DNA from: Chitinophaga sp. XS-30
GTDB taxonomy: Bacteria; Bacteroidota; Bacteroidia; Chitinophagales; Chitinophagaceae
NCBI RefSeq assembly: GCF_008086345.1
Contig: NZ_CP043006.1
Span: 5,020,032 to 5,084,031 of the forward strand
Length of the DNA stretch: 64,000 bases
Reading direction: 5' to 3'
Below the pieces are notes generated by a model. That model had not been told where the DNA came from. It ran no database searches and saw only the letters and a program-made list of their open reading frames with translations. Made by a program: the position numbers and the translations under genes. Shown here piece by piece: positions 19,301 to 34,300 of the stretch (the stretch's first letter is position 1; each line of letters starts with the position of its first letter).

Positions 19301-22300
19301 CCACATCTTCCGCAGCGGTAATGTCCGTATCCGCAAAACTGAAGGTAACCTCACCGTCCACAGGACCGTCCTCAGACGCATTGGCAATTGTGGCAGTGGC
19401 CTGCAGCACGCGGAATGCTGCCGTATTATCATCATCGGCAATATTTACCGTAGCCTGGCTGGCGGTGCCGACAGGTACGGATACTGCGCCAATGCTGGCA
19501 GACTGCAGGGTCAACAATACCGATTCAGAAGGCTCGATAATGTCATCATCGGCCACGCTCACGGTTATCATCACTTCTCCGCTGCCTGCGGGAATCTTCA
19601 CGGTATTACCGGTAATGATCATACCGCCGGCATCTGTCAACGTATAATCAGTGCCGTTTATAGCGGTACCCGCGATGGTATAGGTAACATCTATGTCTGT
19701 TGTAGTAGTCTGCCCATTGGCCAGGCGGATGGTGAACGTGCCGTTAGTGGCGGGTTCCGCTGCATTGGCATTGGAGGCGATCACCTCCACGCTGGCATTG
19801 CCCAGATCATCATCCGCGATGGTCACCGTGGCTTCCGCATCCGTTGTGCTTGCGCCGATAGTGCCGATGGTGGCGGTAGTACCGTTGGTGAGGGTCATCA
19901 CCACATCACGGTTGCCGTCAATGATCGTGTTATCGATCACTTCCACCGGAACGGTTACGGAAGATAAACCTGCCGGTATCACTACTGTGCCGGAAAGTGT
20001 TTCATAATCTGTGCCGTTCACGGCCGTTCCTGTAAGCGTGTAATGAACGGTGACCGGTTCTGTTGCCGTGAAACCGCCATCTATGCTGATCGTGAACAAG
20101 CCGTCTGTAGAAGGTTCGCTGGCTGCGGGTATGGTGGCTGCCACCGAGAGCGTTGCATTGGAAGCATCGTCATCGGCAATATCCACCTGTGCTGTTTCTT
20201 CTCCGGTTTTCACCGCAATGGCGCCAACGCTGGCGGTTGTGCCGCCGAGCAGTGTAAGTACCACGGAACGGGTACCATCGATGACCGTGTTATCGATCAC
20301 ATCCACCGGAACGATCACCGTAGCGTCACCCGGCTGGATAACAGCGGTGCCGTTCAGCATCGTGTAATCGGTACCGTTAGCCGCAGTACCGGCGATGGAA
20401 TAAGTGACACTGATCGCCTCCGTGGCGGACATACCCACCGGCAGGCTGATCGTAAATGCCCCGTCCGTTCCCGGTTCGCTGGCATTCGCCGTGCTGGCGG
20501 AAATGGACAATTCAGCTTTTGCGGCATCATCGTCGGCAATCGTAACGGTTGCGTTTTCCGCTGCACCGTCTACCCCGATGTTCACCACCTGTCCGTTGAT
20601 CGTGGCTTCACCGGCGGTGATCGTTACAATGACCGTCCGATTGCCGTCGATAATATCGTTATCGATCACGGTTACCGGTATTACCGCCCCCGCTGCGCCA
20701 GCAGGAATGGTCACGGAACCGCTTAACTGGATGTAATCATTGTCTGTTGCGCTTGCATCCGCACCAGGTGTTGCGGTACCGGCAATAGTATAATGTACCG
20801 TGATGGGCTGGGTAGCCGTTACGCCGGAAGGCAGGCTTACGGTAAATTCACCGTTCGTACCGGGCTCCGTCGCATTCGGCTGGCTAGCGGTTATGCTTAA
20901 CCTTCTGTTAGCAGCATCGTCATCGTGTATGATCAGTGTTGCCTGGTTACCCGGTGATGGGGACGTAAACGCGCCCAATGCGCTGCCGGAAGGCAGTTCA
21001 ATGCTGGTTATATTCATCACCACGCTCCTGTCACCATCTATCAACGTATTGTCAACAGGTGTGATGTTCACGGTGATGCTGTTGCTGCCGGCCGGGATGG
21101 TAAAGGTCAGCGGGATGGTTTGATAATCCGTGCCATTCACCGCCTGGCTGCCCGTCAGCGTAACATGTACGGTAAGGTCTTCCGCCACCGTGATGTTTTC
21201 GGGCAGGCTGATGGTAAACTCACCATTCACCGGTGCTATTCCTTCCTGTGCATCAGGCTGGGTGGCGGCAATGGTCAGTTCGCGGTTCGTTGCGATGTCG
21301 TCATCATCATGAATGATCAATGTTTCATTGGCCGGGCTGATGGTGAACGGCGTTCCGTAGGGATTACCGCCTGTTACCGTGATGGCGCCAGGCGTCAGTA
21401 TTACGGAGCGGTCTCCGTCTATGATGTTATTGTTGACCGGCGTTATGCTTACTGTAGCCGAAGGCTGTCCGGCCGGAATGGTTACCGTCATGGTAACAAT
21501 GGAGGCGTAGTCCGTTCCGTTCACGGCCTGACCGGTCAGGGTATAGGCGATGTTCAGATCACGGGATGCGGTTACGCCATTGGGCAAACCGATGGTGAAT
21601 ATACCATCCACCGGTGTGGTGCCTTCCTGGGCATCCGGCACTGTTGCGTCCAGCGTCAGCACAAAGTTGGCTGGCACATCATCATTATCGGCAATATTGA
21701 ATGTAGCGGTGTTTTCCGTTGCATGTGCGGTAAAAGTAGCCACCGGTGCGCTGATCACGCTGTTGTTGATGGTCACGATCACATTACGCGTCCCATCGAT
21801 AACCGTATTGTCGATCACGTTCACCGGAACATCCACATAACCGCTGCCGGCAGGGATGATGGCTTGCCCGGACAGTATTACATAATCCTTGTCCGTTTCA
21901 CTGATAACAGCACCAGGTACCGCGGAACCGGAGACGAGGTAATTGATCGTTACCGGCTCATTGGTGATCACCAGGTCTGTGCCAACGGTGCCGGGCAGCT
22001 TGAAGCGGAAGTTCCCGTTAACGGGACCGGTTTCATCGCCGTCAGCGCCGGTCTTCAGCACACTTACAACACGGTTCTCCGGTTTATCGTCGTCATCGGT
22101 GATCGTCATATCCGCACTGGCTGTTGCAGCCGGCGTGAAGGCGCCAACGGACGAAGTACCGCCGGTGATGCGCAGCACCACGTTCTCGCTGCCCTCGATC
22201 GCGTAGTCGTCCAGTACGGCCAGCGGCACATCTACATAAGAAGAACCGGCCGGGATCACCGCAACACCGGTGTTGGTGCCTGCTGTATATCCGGCGATGG

Positions 22301-25300
22301 TGAAGTCCGCGCCATAGGTGGCAGTACCGGCATCCAGCACATAGTTGACGGTAACATCCCCTGCGGCCACGAGCGTTCCCGGGAGGCTCAGGCGGAAAAT
22401 ACCGTCGTTGAGACCACCGCCCGGTTCCGCAGCCGCCTGTTGTACTGCTGCGGACAGCACCATATTGGTATTATCATCATCCGTGATGTTAAGGGAAACA
22501 TCCAGGCTGTTGTTCACGGTAAAGGGCAGTGTTCCCGCCGATGCGTTTTGCAGGCGGATAACCACTGTTTCTGTTCCTTCAATAATATTATCGTCTATGA
22601 CCGGTACATTGATCACAGCGGAATTGCTGTTTTCAGGGATGATCACAGTACCGCTCAGGTTCGTATAATCGACACCGGCAGTAGCTGTGCCTGTTGTCTC
22701 TATCGTATAGGTCACCGTGACATCTTTACCGGCCAGCAGTGAACCCGCGAGGTGTACCCGGAAGACGCCCGGAGTGGAAGGCTCTGCGCCATCGGTCTCG
22801 CCAATTGCAGCGACCGCCATGTCGTAGGCCGGATCATCCTGGATGTACACTGTGCGTTGAGCCGTGCCCAGTACCGGCAGGTTCAGCGTACCGGAAGGTA
22901 CTACTGCGGCAGCACCGTTCAGGCGGATGAACACAGATTCCTCTCCTTCTATCAGGTCATCTGTTACGGCTTTCACTACAAGGTCAACAAATGACTGGCC
23001 CGGCAGCATGACGATGGTGCCATTACCTGTACCCGGATCATAAGTGCCCGTAGATGTACCAAAATCTATCGTATAATCGGAAGCTTGCGCGGTTCCGCCG
23101 GGCATTACCGTGAATGATAAGGTAAGGTCATCCCCTGCCGTTGCGGCGGGATTGACGAGTTCAAACCGCACATGCCCATCCGTTCCGCCTTCGAAAGCAT
23201 CGAGGGTGGCCGTAGCGCTGATGCTGACAGCGGCTTCATTATCAGTAATATTCACTGTTGCGGCATTGGCCGTGCCGGCTGTGTAGGATACAACGGTTGC
23301 GCCATATGTTGCCGTGGCAACCGTTGGCGCCAGTGTGAGGATCGCCGTTTCGGTGCCTTCCACGATATTGTCATCCTGTACCGCTACGGTAACGGTCATG
23401 CTGCCCTGGTTGGCAGGCAGGGTCACCGAAGTACCGATATTGCCGTAATCCGTTCCTTCCGTTGCCGTTCCGCTGATGCCAAAGGCGATATTCAACGGTA
23501 TGGCGGAAATATAGCGCTGTCCGGACCCATGCATAGGCAGGCGGATATCGAATTGTCCGTTTGTGTCAGGCTCTGAGCCATCGGCAAGCGATACAACTTC
23601 GAATTGCAGGTTGGCAGCGTTGGCAATGTCGTCATCGATTACGTCTATGGTGATGGTATGATCCGTAGCATGTGCCGGGAATGATACCGTTTGAGAAGCG
23701 TTGGCCGCATCCTCAGCATTACCGCCCAATACAGTAATCACAATATTCTCAAGACCTTCAATAATATGGTCATCGATCATTGTCACCGTTACCGGTACAG
23801 ATGACTGGTTAGCCGGTATTACAATAGGCTGGATGGTTTGATAATCGAACCCTTGCGCCGCTGTTCCACTGATAGCAATGGATACGGCGATATCTCTTGT
23901 ATAAGCGTTGCCACTGGCTGTACCCACCGTAAAGTTAACCGTACCGCCCACTTCTGATGCGCTCGCCGTTGCAGGGGAGATCACCAGTGTATTCTCCGCG
24001 GCGCCGTTCACATCCAGGATATTCACGGTAGCGCTGGCCGGGCTCAGGGTAAACGGATCACCGTTACCATTCTGGGCGCCGGAAAGGTTCAGGATCACCG
24101 TTTCGGTCAGCTCTATCAATCCATCACTGAAAGCGTCCACTTCGATGATCACTGAATTCTGGTTGGCAGGGATCGTAATTGTTCCTGCCACTGTATTCAG
24201 GTGAGGTGCGGGCACCAGCTCATAGTCCGGTCCCACGCCATACGTAGCGGTACCGGTCAATGTGTAGTTCATGGTAATGGGGGTAGAACTGATCACACCA
24301 TTCGGAAGCGCCACTTCAAATCTGCCATGAGCGCCATCTTCCACGGCATCAGACACACGGGTGAGCAGCAATACATTGGAATTGGCGTTATAATCCTCAT
24401 CAGTAATATTCACGGTAGCGGTAGCAGTACCGGTTGTATAAGTATGCACCCCATCGCTTCCGCCATCAAGATCAACAGTTACCGTACGTGTTCCATCAAT
24501 TATAAAGTTGTTGATCACGTTCACGTACACACGCGCTTCATCAACACCCGCCGGGATAACCACGGTGCCTGACAAGGCAGAGAAATCACCACCCGGTACC
24601 GCTGTGGAATTGGGGGCATCGAATGTGTAGTTAACGGTAATATCGCGGGATGAGGTAACGAGCGGCGGCAGTTTAATGGTGAAGTAACCATTGGTAGCCG
24701 GTTCTGCAGCATCCTGGGTAGCTTCAATGCTCAGTACCTGCTTGGCCGGAACATTATCGTCATCAGCGATGGTCACCGTAGCCTGGCCGGAAGTTGTGGA
24801 CAGCGTGAAATCTGTGGCTATGGCGCTGTTCAGGGCCATGATCACCGTTTCATCGCCTTCAATGATCTCATCATCCAGTACACGCACTTTCAGCAATACA
24901 TCGGGCTGGCCGGCCGGAATGGTGATGGTATTACCAGCGATCACAACATCTGATGCATCCAGCAGCTCGTAGTCCGTACCCTGTACGGCCTGGCCGGAAA
25001 GGTTGAAGGTTACCTGGATGTCCTGCGCGGCAGTTATCGTAGCAGGCAGGCTGATCGTGAAGCTGCCGTCATGTGTCACAGGTGTGCCTGGCTCGGCGGC
25101 GGCATTATCGGTTGCCGCTACCGTCACCAGTATTTTAGCCGGATCATTCCGGTCATCATCGAAAATAGTGAGGGTGGTGGTGCGCTGCGCCGCATCCAGC
25201 GGATGAGCCGGATACAGCCCTGCGTTACCATCGCCCAGATCAAGGATAATGGTCTCATCGGTCTCGATGATATCATCATCAATAATGGCTATTGCAAATG

Positions 25301-28300
25301 TCGCGTCACGCTGCCCGGATGGTATGGTCACCGTACCGGTAAGCGGATAGGTATAATCCGTACCGTTTGCCGCCGTGCCCGCGCCGTTGATGCTGTAGTT
25401 GACAACAATGTCTTCCGATGCGCGCACTCCCGCAGGCAGGCTCACCCTGAAGATGGCATTCTGCGGTACGGTATTGCCGGGCGCTTTCTCATAGCCGTCC
25501 TGTACACGGGAGATACTGAGGTAACGTGCGGAAGGATCGTTATCGTCTTCAATCACCACCGTAGCCGTAGCTGCGGCGGCATCATTGGTAAAGGTAAAGC
25601 TGGTGGATGTGGCGGTACCCAGATCCAGGATCACGGTTTCATTGGCTTCCAGCAGATCGTCCGTTTGAACGGTAACCTCCAGCGTAACACTGTTCTGGCC
25701 TGCGGGGAGAATAATGGTACCGGTGTTCGTTCCGGCATCATAGCCGGCCAGAGTATAGTCATCTGTATAGGCAGCGGTACCGGCACCCAGGCTATAGGTG
25801 ATCGTGACCGGTTCCGAGCTGGTAATATTCGCAGGCAGACTGAAGGTGAACTGACCGTGTACGGGCCCGTCTTCCAGCGCAGGGGTAATGGTGGCCGCCA
25901 CGCCGATCACCGTATTGGCAGGGATGTTGTCGTTATCGGTAATGTCTGCCGTTGCTTCAAATTCGGTGGCATGCAGGCTGTAGGGAGATGATCCGCTCGC
26001 GCTGGTGAGGGTAAGCGTTACATTTTCGGTTACTTCGATCACCTGGTCATCCACTACCGGCACGTCTACATCCACACTGTTGCTGCCCGCAGGGATCACC
26101 ACGGTCCCGGTCAGCGTTGCGTTATCAAGACCGGTTATCGTATAGTCGTCAACATTGGCAGCGGTACCGCTTATTGCATATTCTACCGTTACATCTTCAC
26201 TGGCCAGCAATGTACCTGGCAGTTTGATCGTAAACCTGCCGTTGGCTCCGCCTTCAGCGCCGTCTGTGGCTTTCAGAACGCTGATCACACCAGTGGCTTC
26301 CGTGATGCCGCCGAATGTGGAGAAGCTTTCTATATTGCTGAACTCAACGTATTTCACACCATTCTCTTCACCAATGTTGTTCAGCAATACCGCTGTCATA
26401 TTATTCAAACCTGTTTCTGTAAGATCTGCCAGCACGTCTGTTACTTCACCCGGATGTTTGAACCACTTCCAGTTTTGCGGTGTGGCAATACTCCGGTCAT
26501 TGGCCAGGTAGCTCTCCGCATCTGCCTTCTCTGCATCATTCCAGAAGAAACGCACCCTCACTCCTCCATTGACGGTGAGCGGAGCCCCGGTGTAGGTGAT
26601 CTGCAGCATGCGGCGCATCAGTTGTGTTCCGTAGTCTGTGCCACCAGCCTTACCTAGTTCGGTATCCATATCCCGGTTAACGGAAATATAAACGGAGAAC
26701 TCGGAAGGATTGATGGTATTACCATTCGGGTCGATGGCAGCAATATATTGATCAGGATTTGCAGGATCTTTGAAATAGAGCATACCGTTTGCATCAAGAC
26801 ATACGTTGCTGGTGGTGGCATCAGTTCCATCGGGCACCAGGAAGGCTTCAGCGGCCTGTACATTGCGTGTTACCAGCGTGAATACATCGCCGTTGGCAAA
26901 GCTGCCCACGTTATCGAACCGCACTGTGGTGCCGTCCAGCTCAGTGGCGGGCACCAGCACGTAATCCGTGGGGGACAGTGTACCGAAATTACCGCTGCCG
27001 GTCTTGTCGATCAGCAGGGCATAGTGTTCCAGTACAGTTCCACCGGGTGTGAGGCCGGTCAGGTCGAACTTAAGCGTTACCGGTTGCGCAGCATTGTCGA
27101 AATTGGTCAACTGCACTTTCCATTCACGGCTCAGCCGCTCTGTGATGCAACCCGGCAGGTCTGCCGTGCTGATCGTTACCGCACCGGGGTTCGCGCTCCA
27201 CATGAAATAGCTCATATCCGATGCAAAAGTTGCGGTATTGGAGATATTATCTGCGGAAATTCCGCCCAATCCTATTGTCAATACTGCACCGTCATTGACG
27301 CTGCGGCTTTGTTTCTGTACCAGCGCAGTCGCATCATCCCGACCGATACCCGCGATATTTATATTATACGTGCCATTAACGGCTGCTTCCCATATGCTGG
27401 TCGTTCCGTCGGTGGCCAGATAATCCTGCGGCGAAGTCTGGTCAAGTGTAATGCCGTATTTAACACCCAGGTAAGACTCCACCTGTTGAGCCTCGGCAGT
27501 GGTGAGTGCTGCCTTATATACGATGACCTCTGGTATTTTACCATTAAAGATACGGGGGTCGAAAGTAGCGCCGCCGGTAGTGCGGCCACCAACCTCAAAG
27601 TTGAGGCCGTCGTTCTGGGTAGCGCAGTTGGTTCCCAAAGGCCCTTGTTTACCGTTCAACCAGGTGCTTCCTCCCAATGAGTTATTGGGACTGATATAAG
27701 CAGCCCTTGCAACAACAGGCGCCGAGCTGGTGGGCGTAGACGGGCTTACCAGGCATCCGCTGCCATCCATTGTATAATTGCCGTTGACAAGATTGATGAG
27801 CCCTCTGCCTGAGATGCTGCCCACCCAATCTCCGTTCGTTGCGAAGATACCGGCCAGGTCTGCCTGGGTTCCTTCACGGTTGGCCACGGAGAATATTGAG
27901 ATCGGGTTGGTAGAATTCCAGGCCGAAATGGCGCTTCCTTTCAGCGATCTGTTCACAGCACCTGTAAAGTCTACAGAGGGGTTAAAGTTGATCGCAACAG
28001 GTTCAAGCGTGATTGCTGCGGTAGGCGTAATCGGGTCTGTATGGGAGATTGTGGACGCACGCAGCTCTGTAGCAACATTATTGCTGCCGCTCTGGTCGAT
28101 CCACTGCTCTACTTCATTGCCGGCATTCGCCTGTACGCCTGCATCGGCCTTCACCCATAATATATCCCCCAATACGCCGCCCGGTGCAGTTACCAGTGCG
28201 GCAAAGGTGAAATATTGGGCATTATTCAAATCTACAGTAGCGGCATAATAATCTTCACCACCGACAGTGATCAGCGAGAGTGTGCTGTACTGGTCATTCT

Positions 28301-31300
28301 CATCAATGGTCTCATCATTGCTCACCACCAGTTGCAGCGAAGAAACGGTGGGGGAAACGATAGACGCGGGAACGGCGATCTGTACATTTCCTACTGTGCC
28401 GGTTTCCTGCACTTTCCATATCCTCGTCATGCGGGCAGTAATACCCGGTTTGGTGGTCATGCCGGTGGCGAAGGCTGTAGAAGCACCGTCGTCCCCCCAT
28501 ATCATATATGCTTTGTCTGCCGTGAAAGTATTAGTATTGGCCAGGTTGTCCGCCGCAATGCCGCCAAGGCCCACTATGGGCTGGAAGCCGGTGTTAATGC
28601 TTCGTGACTGCTTCTGGTTCAGGCCTTCCACGTCATCACGACCGATACCGGTGATATTATTTTTGTAAGTGGTGTTGGCTGTGGCATCCCATATCTGGGT
28701 ACCGTCAGTAGCCAGGTAATCTGTAGCAGCAGTCTGATCTATCGTATAGCCGTACTTGATGGCCAGGTAAGTAGACACGCGTTGCAGTTCATTGGCGGTT
28801 AACGCATTGGGATATACGATAACGTCCCCAATGGTGCCGTTCCAGGCCTGCGCAGCATCCCATGGAGCGTTACCTATCCGGGCGTCGCCGTTGCCTGTGT
28901 TCCAGGGCCGGCCTATCGGCCCGCCTAGAATTCCCATCTTGCTATACAGGGTAGCATTGCCACCACTGCCTGCCCATACGCCCACCATTTCGTTAAACAC
29001 ACCTGGTTGCCAGTTTCCGGCAGGGCTTGTTACGTCATTGGCATATCCCACAAAACCGGCTGTTCCATTTCCTCCTACCACCGCAATACCAGTACCCGTG
29101 TTGGTTCCCGCCGCACCGTATCCAAGAATAAACTTCTGAACACCAGCGATTGTGGTTAAACTACCAGTACCGAAGAATGTTCTCGCGCTGGTGCCTACCG
29201 GCAGTTTGGTGATATCAAGATTCAGGTAATCCGCCCCGTCAAATTTCACTACAGGATTAAAGTTGGTATTGTCTACCGGGTTGTTCAGGTAAAGGGGCTG
29301 ACTGGCCGGCACAGTTGTTTGTGTAGCGTTGTTCAGCTCGGATGCGTAATCCGTCCAGCCGCTGATAGCCGTATTGTCGATAGTGCTGGAAGTACCTGCG
29401 TCAGGACGCAGCCAGAGTGAAGTACCCACCACACCGCCAGGCGCCTTGATATAAGATGCGAAGCTGAAGTATTGTCCACTGGTCAGATCAATGCTGGCTG
29501 CATAATGTTTCACGCCATTCAGCATGATCTCGCTTACCGGGATGAACTGGTCCGTTCCGTCCAATGTGGCGTCACCGCTCAGCACCAGGTAGGTTTCCGC
29601 GGCGTTGGGCAATGCATCATAAGGCACTGCTACCTGTACGCTTCCAACAGTACCTGTTTCCTGTACTTTCCAGATACGCGCCATACGGTAATTCACGGCC
29701 GGGTTGCCGGTGATCGCTGTTTTGAACAGTGTGCTGGCGCCGTCATCGCCCCAAACCATGTAGCTTCTATCAACTGTAAAGCCGTTGGTGTTGGCAAGGT
29801 TGGTCTCGGCCAGGCTGCCCAAAGCGATGGCAAGCTGCATACCCGTGTTTGAGCTCCGGCTCTGTTTCTGCGAAAGGTCTTCAGTATCATCACGGCCTAT
29901 ACCGGCGATATTGTTTTTATATGTTACGTTGATTGACGCGTCCCACACTTTGGTGGTACCGTCGGTTGCCAGGTAGTCGGTAGCGCCGTTGTTCAGCGTA
30001 ATGCCGTACTTGATGGCCATATATGTATTGATACGCTGCTGCTCATTCGGCGTCAGCGCATTGGCGTAAACGATCAGGTCGCCCATGCGGCCGCTGTAGG
30101 AGTTCGTGTTGGATCCCAACTGGAAAATGCTGTTGTTACCGCTAAATGTGCTGGTATTATTACCAGTGGCCACACTTAAACCATTTTTGTAAATGGCCTG
30201 CCTGTTGGCAGCAAGACTAATATCGCTGGTAGTAGTCCAGAGAATAACCTGGTTACTGATATCTCCTGCGTTGTAGGTAAGGCGGTTGCTGACATAAGGA
30301 GCATCCCAGTAAACAATATTGTCGCCCCAGGTGGCATGCAGTGTAAACTGGGTGCCTGTACCAGCTTGTTCGGTAAAAATAACGGTGTTAACAGGAGTCG
30401 TTTGACTGGCTGCAAAGAAGGCGTTGGCAGCGGTATAGCTGCCTGTCTTGAGGAACGAGTTACCTGCCATCGAATGGGGAGCGCCATTGAACCTGACCAC
30501 AGGGTTAAAGTTCATATTGCTGGCGGCGTTGTTATGATACAATGGCTGATTGGCCGGTGTTGCCTGCGCAACATTATTCATGTTGGGGCTGTAATCGTTC
30601 CAACTGCTTATCGGTGTATTGTCTGCGGTGGCGGAAGTTCCTATATCCGCACGCAGCCATACCAGTGTGCCGCTGCTTACACCACCCGGATATTTCACCG
30701 GAGCGCCAAAGGTGAAATATACACCATCGGGCATCAGGCTGGTATTGAGCGTTACCGTCTTGTCGATAGTCACCGGCAATTCCTGGTCGATCGTAGCAAA
30801 TGTAGGATCTGTGCTGATCAGCAGGTATACATCCGTGCCTGTTGCATCTGCTTTCAGGATAATATCCTGGTCGGCCCAGTTGGTTTTAGCCACCTTCCAG
30901 ACGCGGGGCAGGCGGCGGGTTGCGTTCGTACCGCTCACCACAGTGGCGTATGAGGTAGCGGACAAACCATTATCTGCAAATACGAAGAAAGATTTATCGT
31001 TGGTGATGGTATTGGCGTTCTGCTCGTTGGTGAGCGCAATGCTGTTGCCAAGTGATATGGTCACAAAGCCATCATCTACGCTGAGGGATTGTTTGGTGTT
31101 CAAACTGGTCGCATCGTCCCTGCCTATGCCGGTGATGGAGTTTTTGTAAGTAGCGTCCGCCGTCCAGTACGGGGCTCCATCTGTATCAACGTAGTTGGTA
31201 GCACCGCCATTCAGCGTAATGCCGTATTTAAGGCCCAGGTAAGATTCTACGGACTGGCGTTCTGCATCGGAAAGCACGCGGTCATATGCGATCACTTCTC

Positions 31301-34300
31301 CCATGCTGCCCTTCCAGTAAAGTCCGCGGGCAGCGATGGTACGGGAACCTATAGAAACGAGATTGGCAGTGAGTGGCGTTAAGTTGATGGTGCCCTGGTT
31401 ATCAAATGCGTAGTTTTCAAAGACACGTATACCGTTAGGTGTATTATTCGTCTGCGTGCCGCTGAAAATATAAGGTTTACCAAGCTGTTTCGGTTTAACA
31501 CCGTTTACTGCCACAACTGATGCGGCATTCTGCAGGTACTGCAGAACGTTGCCTGAGACCATCCGGAATTCCATTCCATGAGCTGTGCCGACTGCGCCTG
31601 AACTTAAAATATCTCCCAACCCCAAACCGCTGGCAACCGCAAAGATGGTGGCCGTAGAAGGATTTATTCGTGTAGTCGCAATATCCAAAAAGTCGTCCGT
31701 ACCGTCGAAAACAAGACTGTAATTGAAATTCAGGCCCTTTGCATCTGTGATGGGCTGGCCGGCTACGGCAGACTGCAATGCATTGTTACCAAAGTTGCTG
31801 TAGTCGCTCCACTGTGCACCGCTGGACTTTCCATCATCCGCACGCAGCCAGAACGTAATGCCATCCCTCACACCATTCGGACCTCTCACCATCCTGGCGA
31901 AAGTAAAGTATCCATTATCAGGCAGCAGGCCGCTGTTAATGGTAACGGTGTTATCGTCATTCATCACGTAGGCGGCGTCACCTGCGCCGAAGGTTGCATC
32001 AGCACTCACCAGCAGGTAGGTTTCCGCGCTGCCGCCGGATAATCTGATCGTAATATCCTGGTCGGCCCAGTTGGTTTTCTGTACTTTGAAAATGCGGGCC
32101 ATGCGCTGGCTGACATTGTTGATGCCGGTCACCGGTGTCAGGAAAGTAACAGCACCGTTGTCGTCCCCGAAGCTGAGGAAAGAAAGATTGTTGGTGATCT
32201 CCGTTGCATTTGCAGCATTGGACTCCGCAACAGCGGGACCGGCAGCGATGGTAACGATACCGTTCTCCGAGTTGAGGGACTGTTTCTGGTTCAGCATGCC
32301 CCTGTCATCACGACCGATGCCGGTGATGCGCCGGGAGTAGCTGCCGCCTTCGGCGGCTTGCCACATGGTAGTAGTACCATCGCTGGCCAGGTAGTCCATA
32401 GGCACATCGATGCCCAATGTAAGGCCGTACCGGAGCGCCATGTAGGATTGCACCTGCTGGCGTTCCACAGCGCTCAGCTTGCGGGAGTAGACGACTATTT
32501 CCGGAATATCCCCATTGAAGGGGGCGTTGTGGCCAGCCCCGATATAATCTTTGGCGCCTGCCGGAGATACAAAGCTCACTGCATTGGCGGCGGCGGTTGC
32601 CAGCACCTTCCCGTCAATACCGGCCGCCCAGTCGTTGGTGGCGCTCCAGATGTTCAGCATATGCGGATTGCGCACATTCACCCCCGCCGGGTAAGCAAAA
32701 TTACGCCGGGCAGTGCCGGAACCGAAATACGTATAGTGGTTACTGTTACTCCATGTATATGTTCCCTGGTTGCTGGCATAGGTGCCGCCAAACTCAAAGG
32801 GATAGTGCAAAGTGGCTGCAGTGTTATCAAGATTGGACGACTGTACGGAGAATATTTCACCTGCCGTAAAGGTGTTTGCAAATTCCGGCAGCGAGAAGTA
32901 GGTAGCGCCGGCAAAGCCTACGCCGGGGTTGAAGTTGAAAGACGCCGGTTTCCATGCCGCCACATTTCCATTGACCTTAGGCCAAACGCGACCGGAGGGG
33001 CTCAGTTCTTTCCATTGTGTAACGTTGTTACCACCTGTGATGCCTGCATCCGCGCGGGCCCATACTTCCAGTCCTGCTGCAACACCGGCAGGAGCGGATT
33101 GTTCGATGGCGAAAGTAAAGTAGGCTCCATCCGGCAGAAGATCACTGTCCAGTGTTACCAATCCTTGTGCATCCAGCTGGTAAACCTCATCTCCTGCTCC
33201 GAAAGTCGCATCACTGCTCACCAGCAAGTATTTCGTACTGTCCGCTCCCATCAGTGCCAGGCTGATATTGCTCTTGGCCCAGTTGGTGCGGTCAATTTTA
33301 AAAATGCGCGCCATCCGCAGGGTAGCATCGCCCAGCCCGTTAACGGTCTGGGTGTAGGTAACTGCTCCCCCGTTATCGCTGAAAGCAAAGAAAGAAAGAT
33401 CATTGTCAATATTGGTGGGGTTCTCCTTGTTGGAAGGGTAAAAGACGCTGCCTGCTGCAATGCTGACATTGGCGCCGTCTACCTGGGAGCGGCTTTGCTT
33501 TTGGAGCAGTGTGCCGTTATCGTCCCTGCCGATGCCGGTGATGCGCTGGCCGTAACCGGCATTTTTGGTTGCGGTCCACATCCGGGCCGTACCGTTGCTG
33601 GCGATGTAGTCAGTCGCAGCGCCTGCGGCAGTTTGCAGGGTGAGACCATATTTCAGGGCCAGGTAACTGTTCACCTGTATCCGTTCAGCATCGCTCAGGC
33701 GTCTGTTATAGAAGATCACCTCGGAGATGCGGCCGTTGAAGATGGAACTATGACCCGCGCCAATAGCTGTATTGAGAGCAGCGTGTCTCGAGAAATCAAC
33801 TGTAAGTGTTGTACTGCTGCCTATCGTTTTGCCGTCGAAATTCAGCGACCAGTTGCCGGGAGCACTCCAGTTATTTAATATATGGGCGCGATTCATGTTG
33901 ATGCCGCCCAACGGGAAGCCCGGCCGCGTACTGATGCCAAAGTGCGTATAGTGATTGCCATTACTATAGTGATAATGTTGTGCGGTCATGTTTACTGGGT
34001 CGCCACCAAACTCAAACGGGAAGCTGGGCGCGGTAGCAGTAGCCGCCAGATTCGAGAACTGTACAGAGAATATCTCTCCGGCTGTATATCCGTTTGTAAA
34101 GACCGGCACAGTAAAATAACTGTTGCCGGTGAAGTTCACACCCGGGTTATAGTTAATGGCGTTCGCCTGCCAGGGAAGGATAACACCGGGATGAGCTTTG
34201 GACCATTCCCTTTGCACAGCCTGGTCATCCCAGGAGCTGACGTTGTTATCAACCGCCCTTATACCCGCATCGGCCTTTACCCATGCCTGCAGATCTGTAG

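Noticed and set aside
21120..22742. Plus-strand ORF of 540 codons inside the giant gene, and similar long antisense frames such as 32358-33878
   Set aside because: They mirror the repeat structure of the giant gene, have no homology I recognise, and follow from GC bias and lack of stops opposite a repetitive coding frame.
14907..26285. Tandem repeats as a CRISPR or satellite array
   Set aside because: The units are about 379 bp, lie in one open frame and keep protein motifs rather than short identical DNA repeats with unique spacers.
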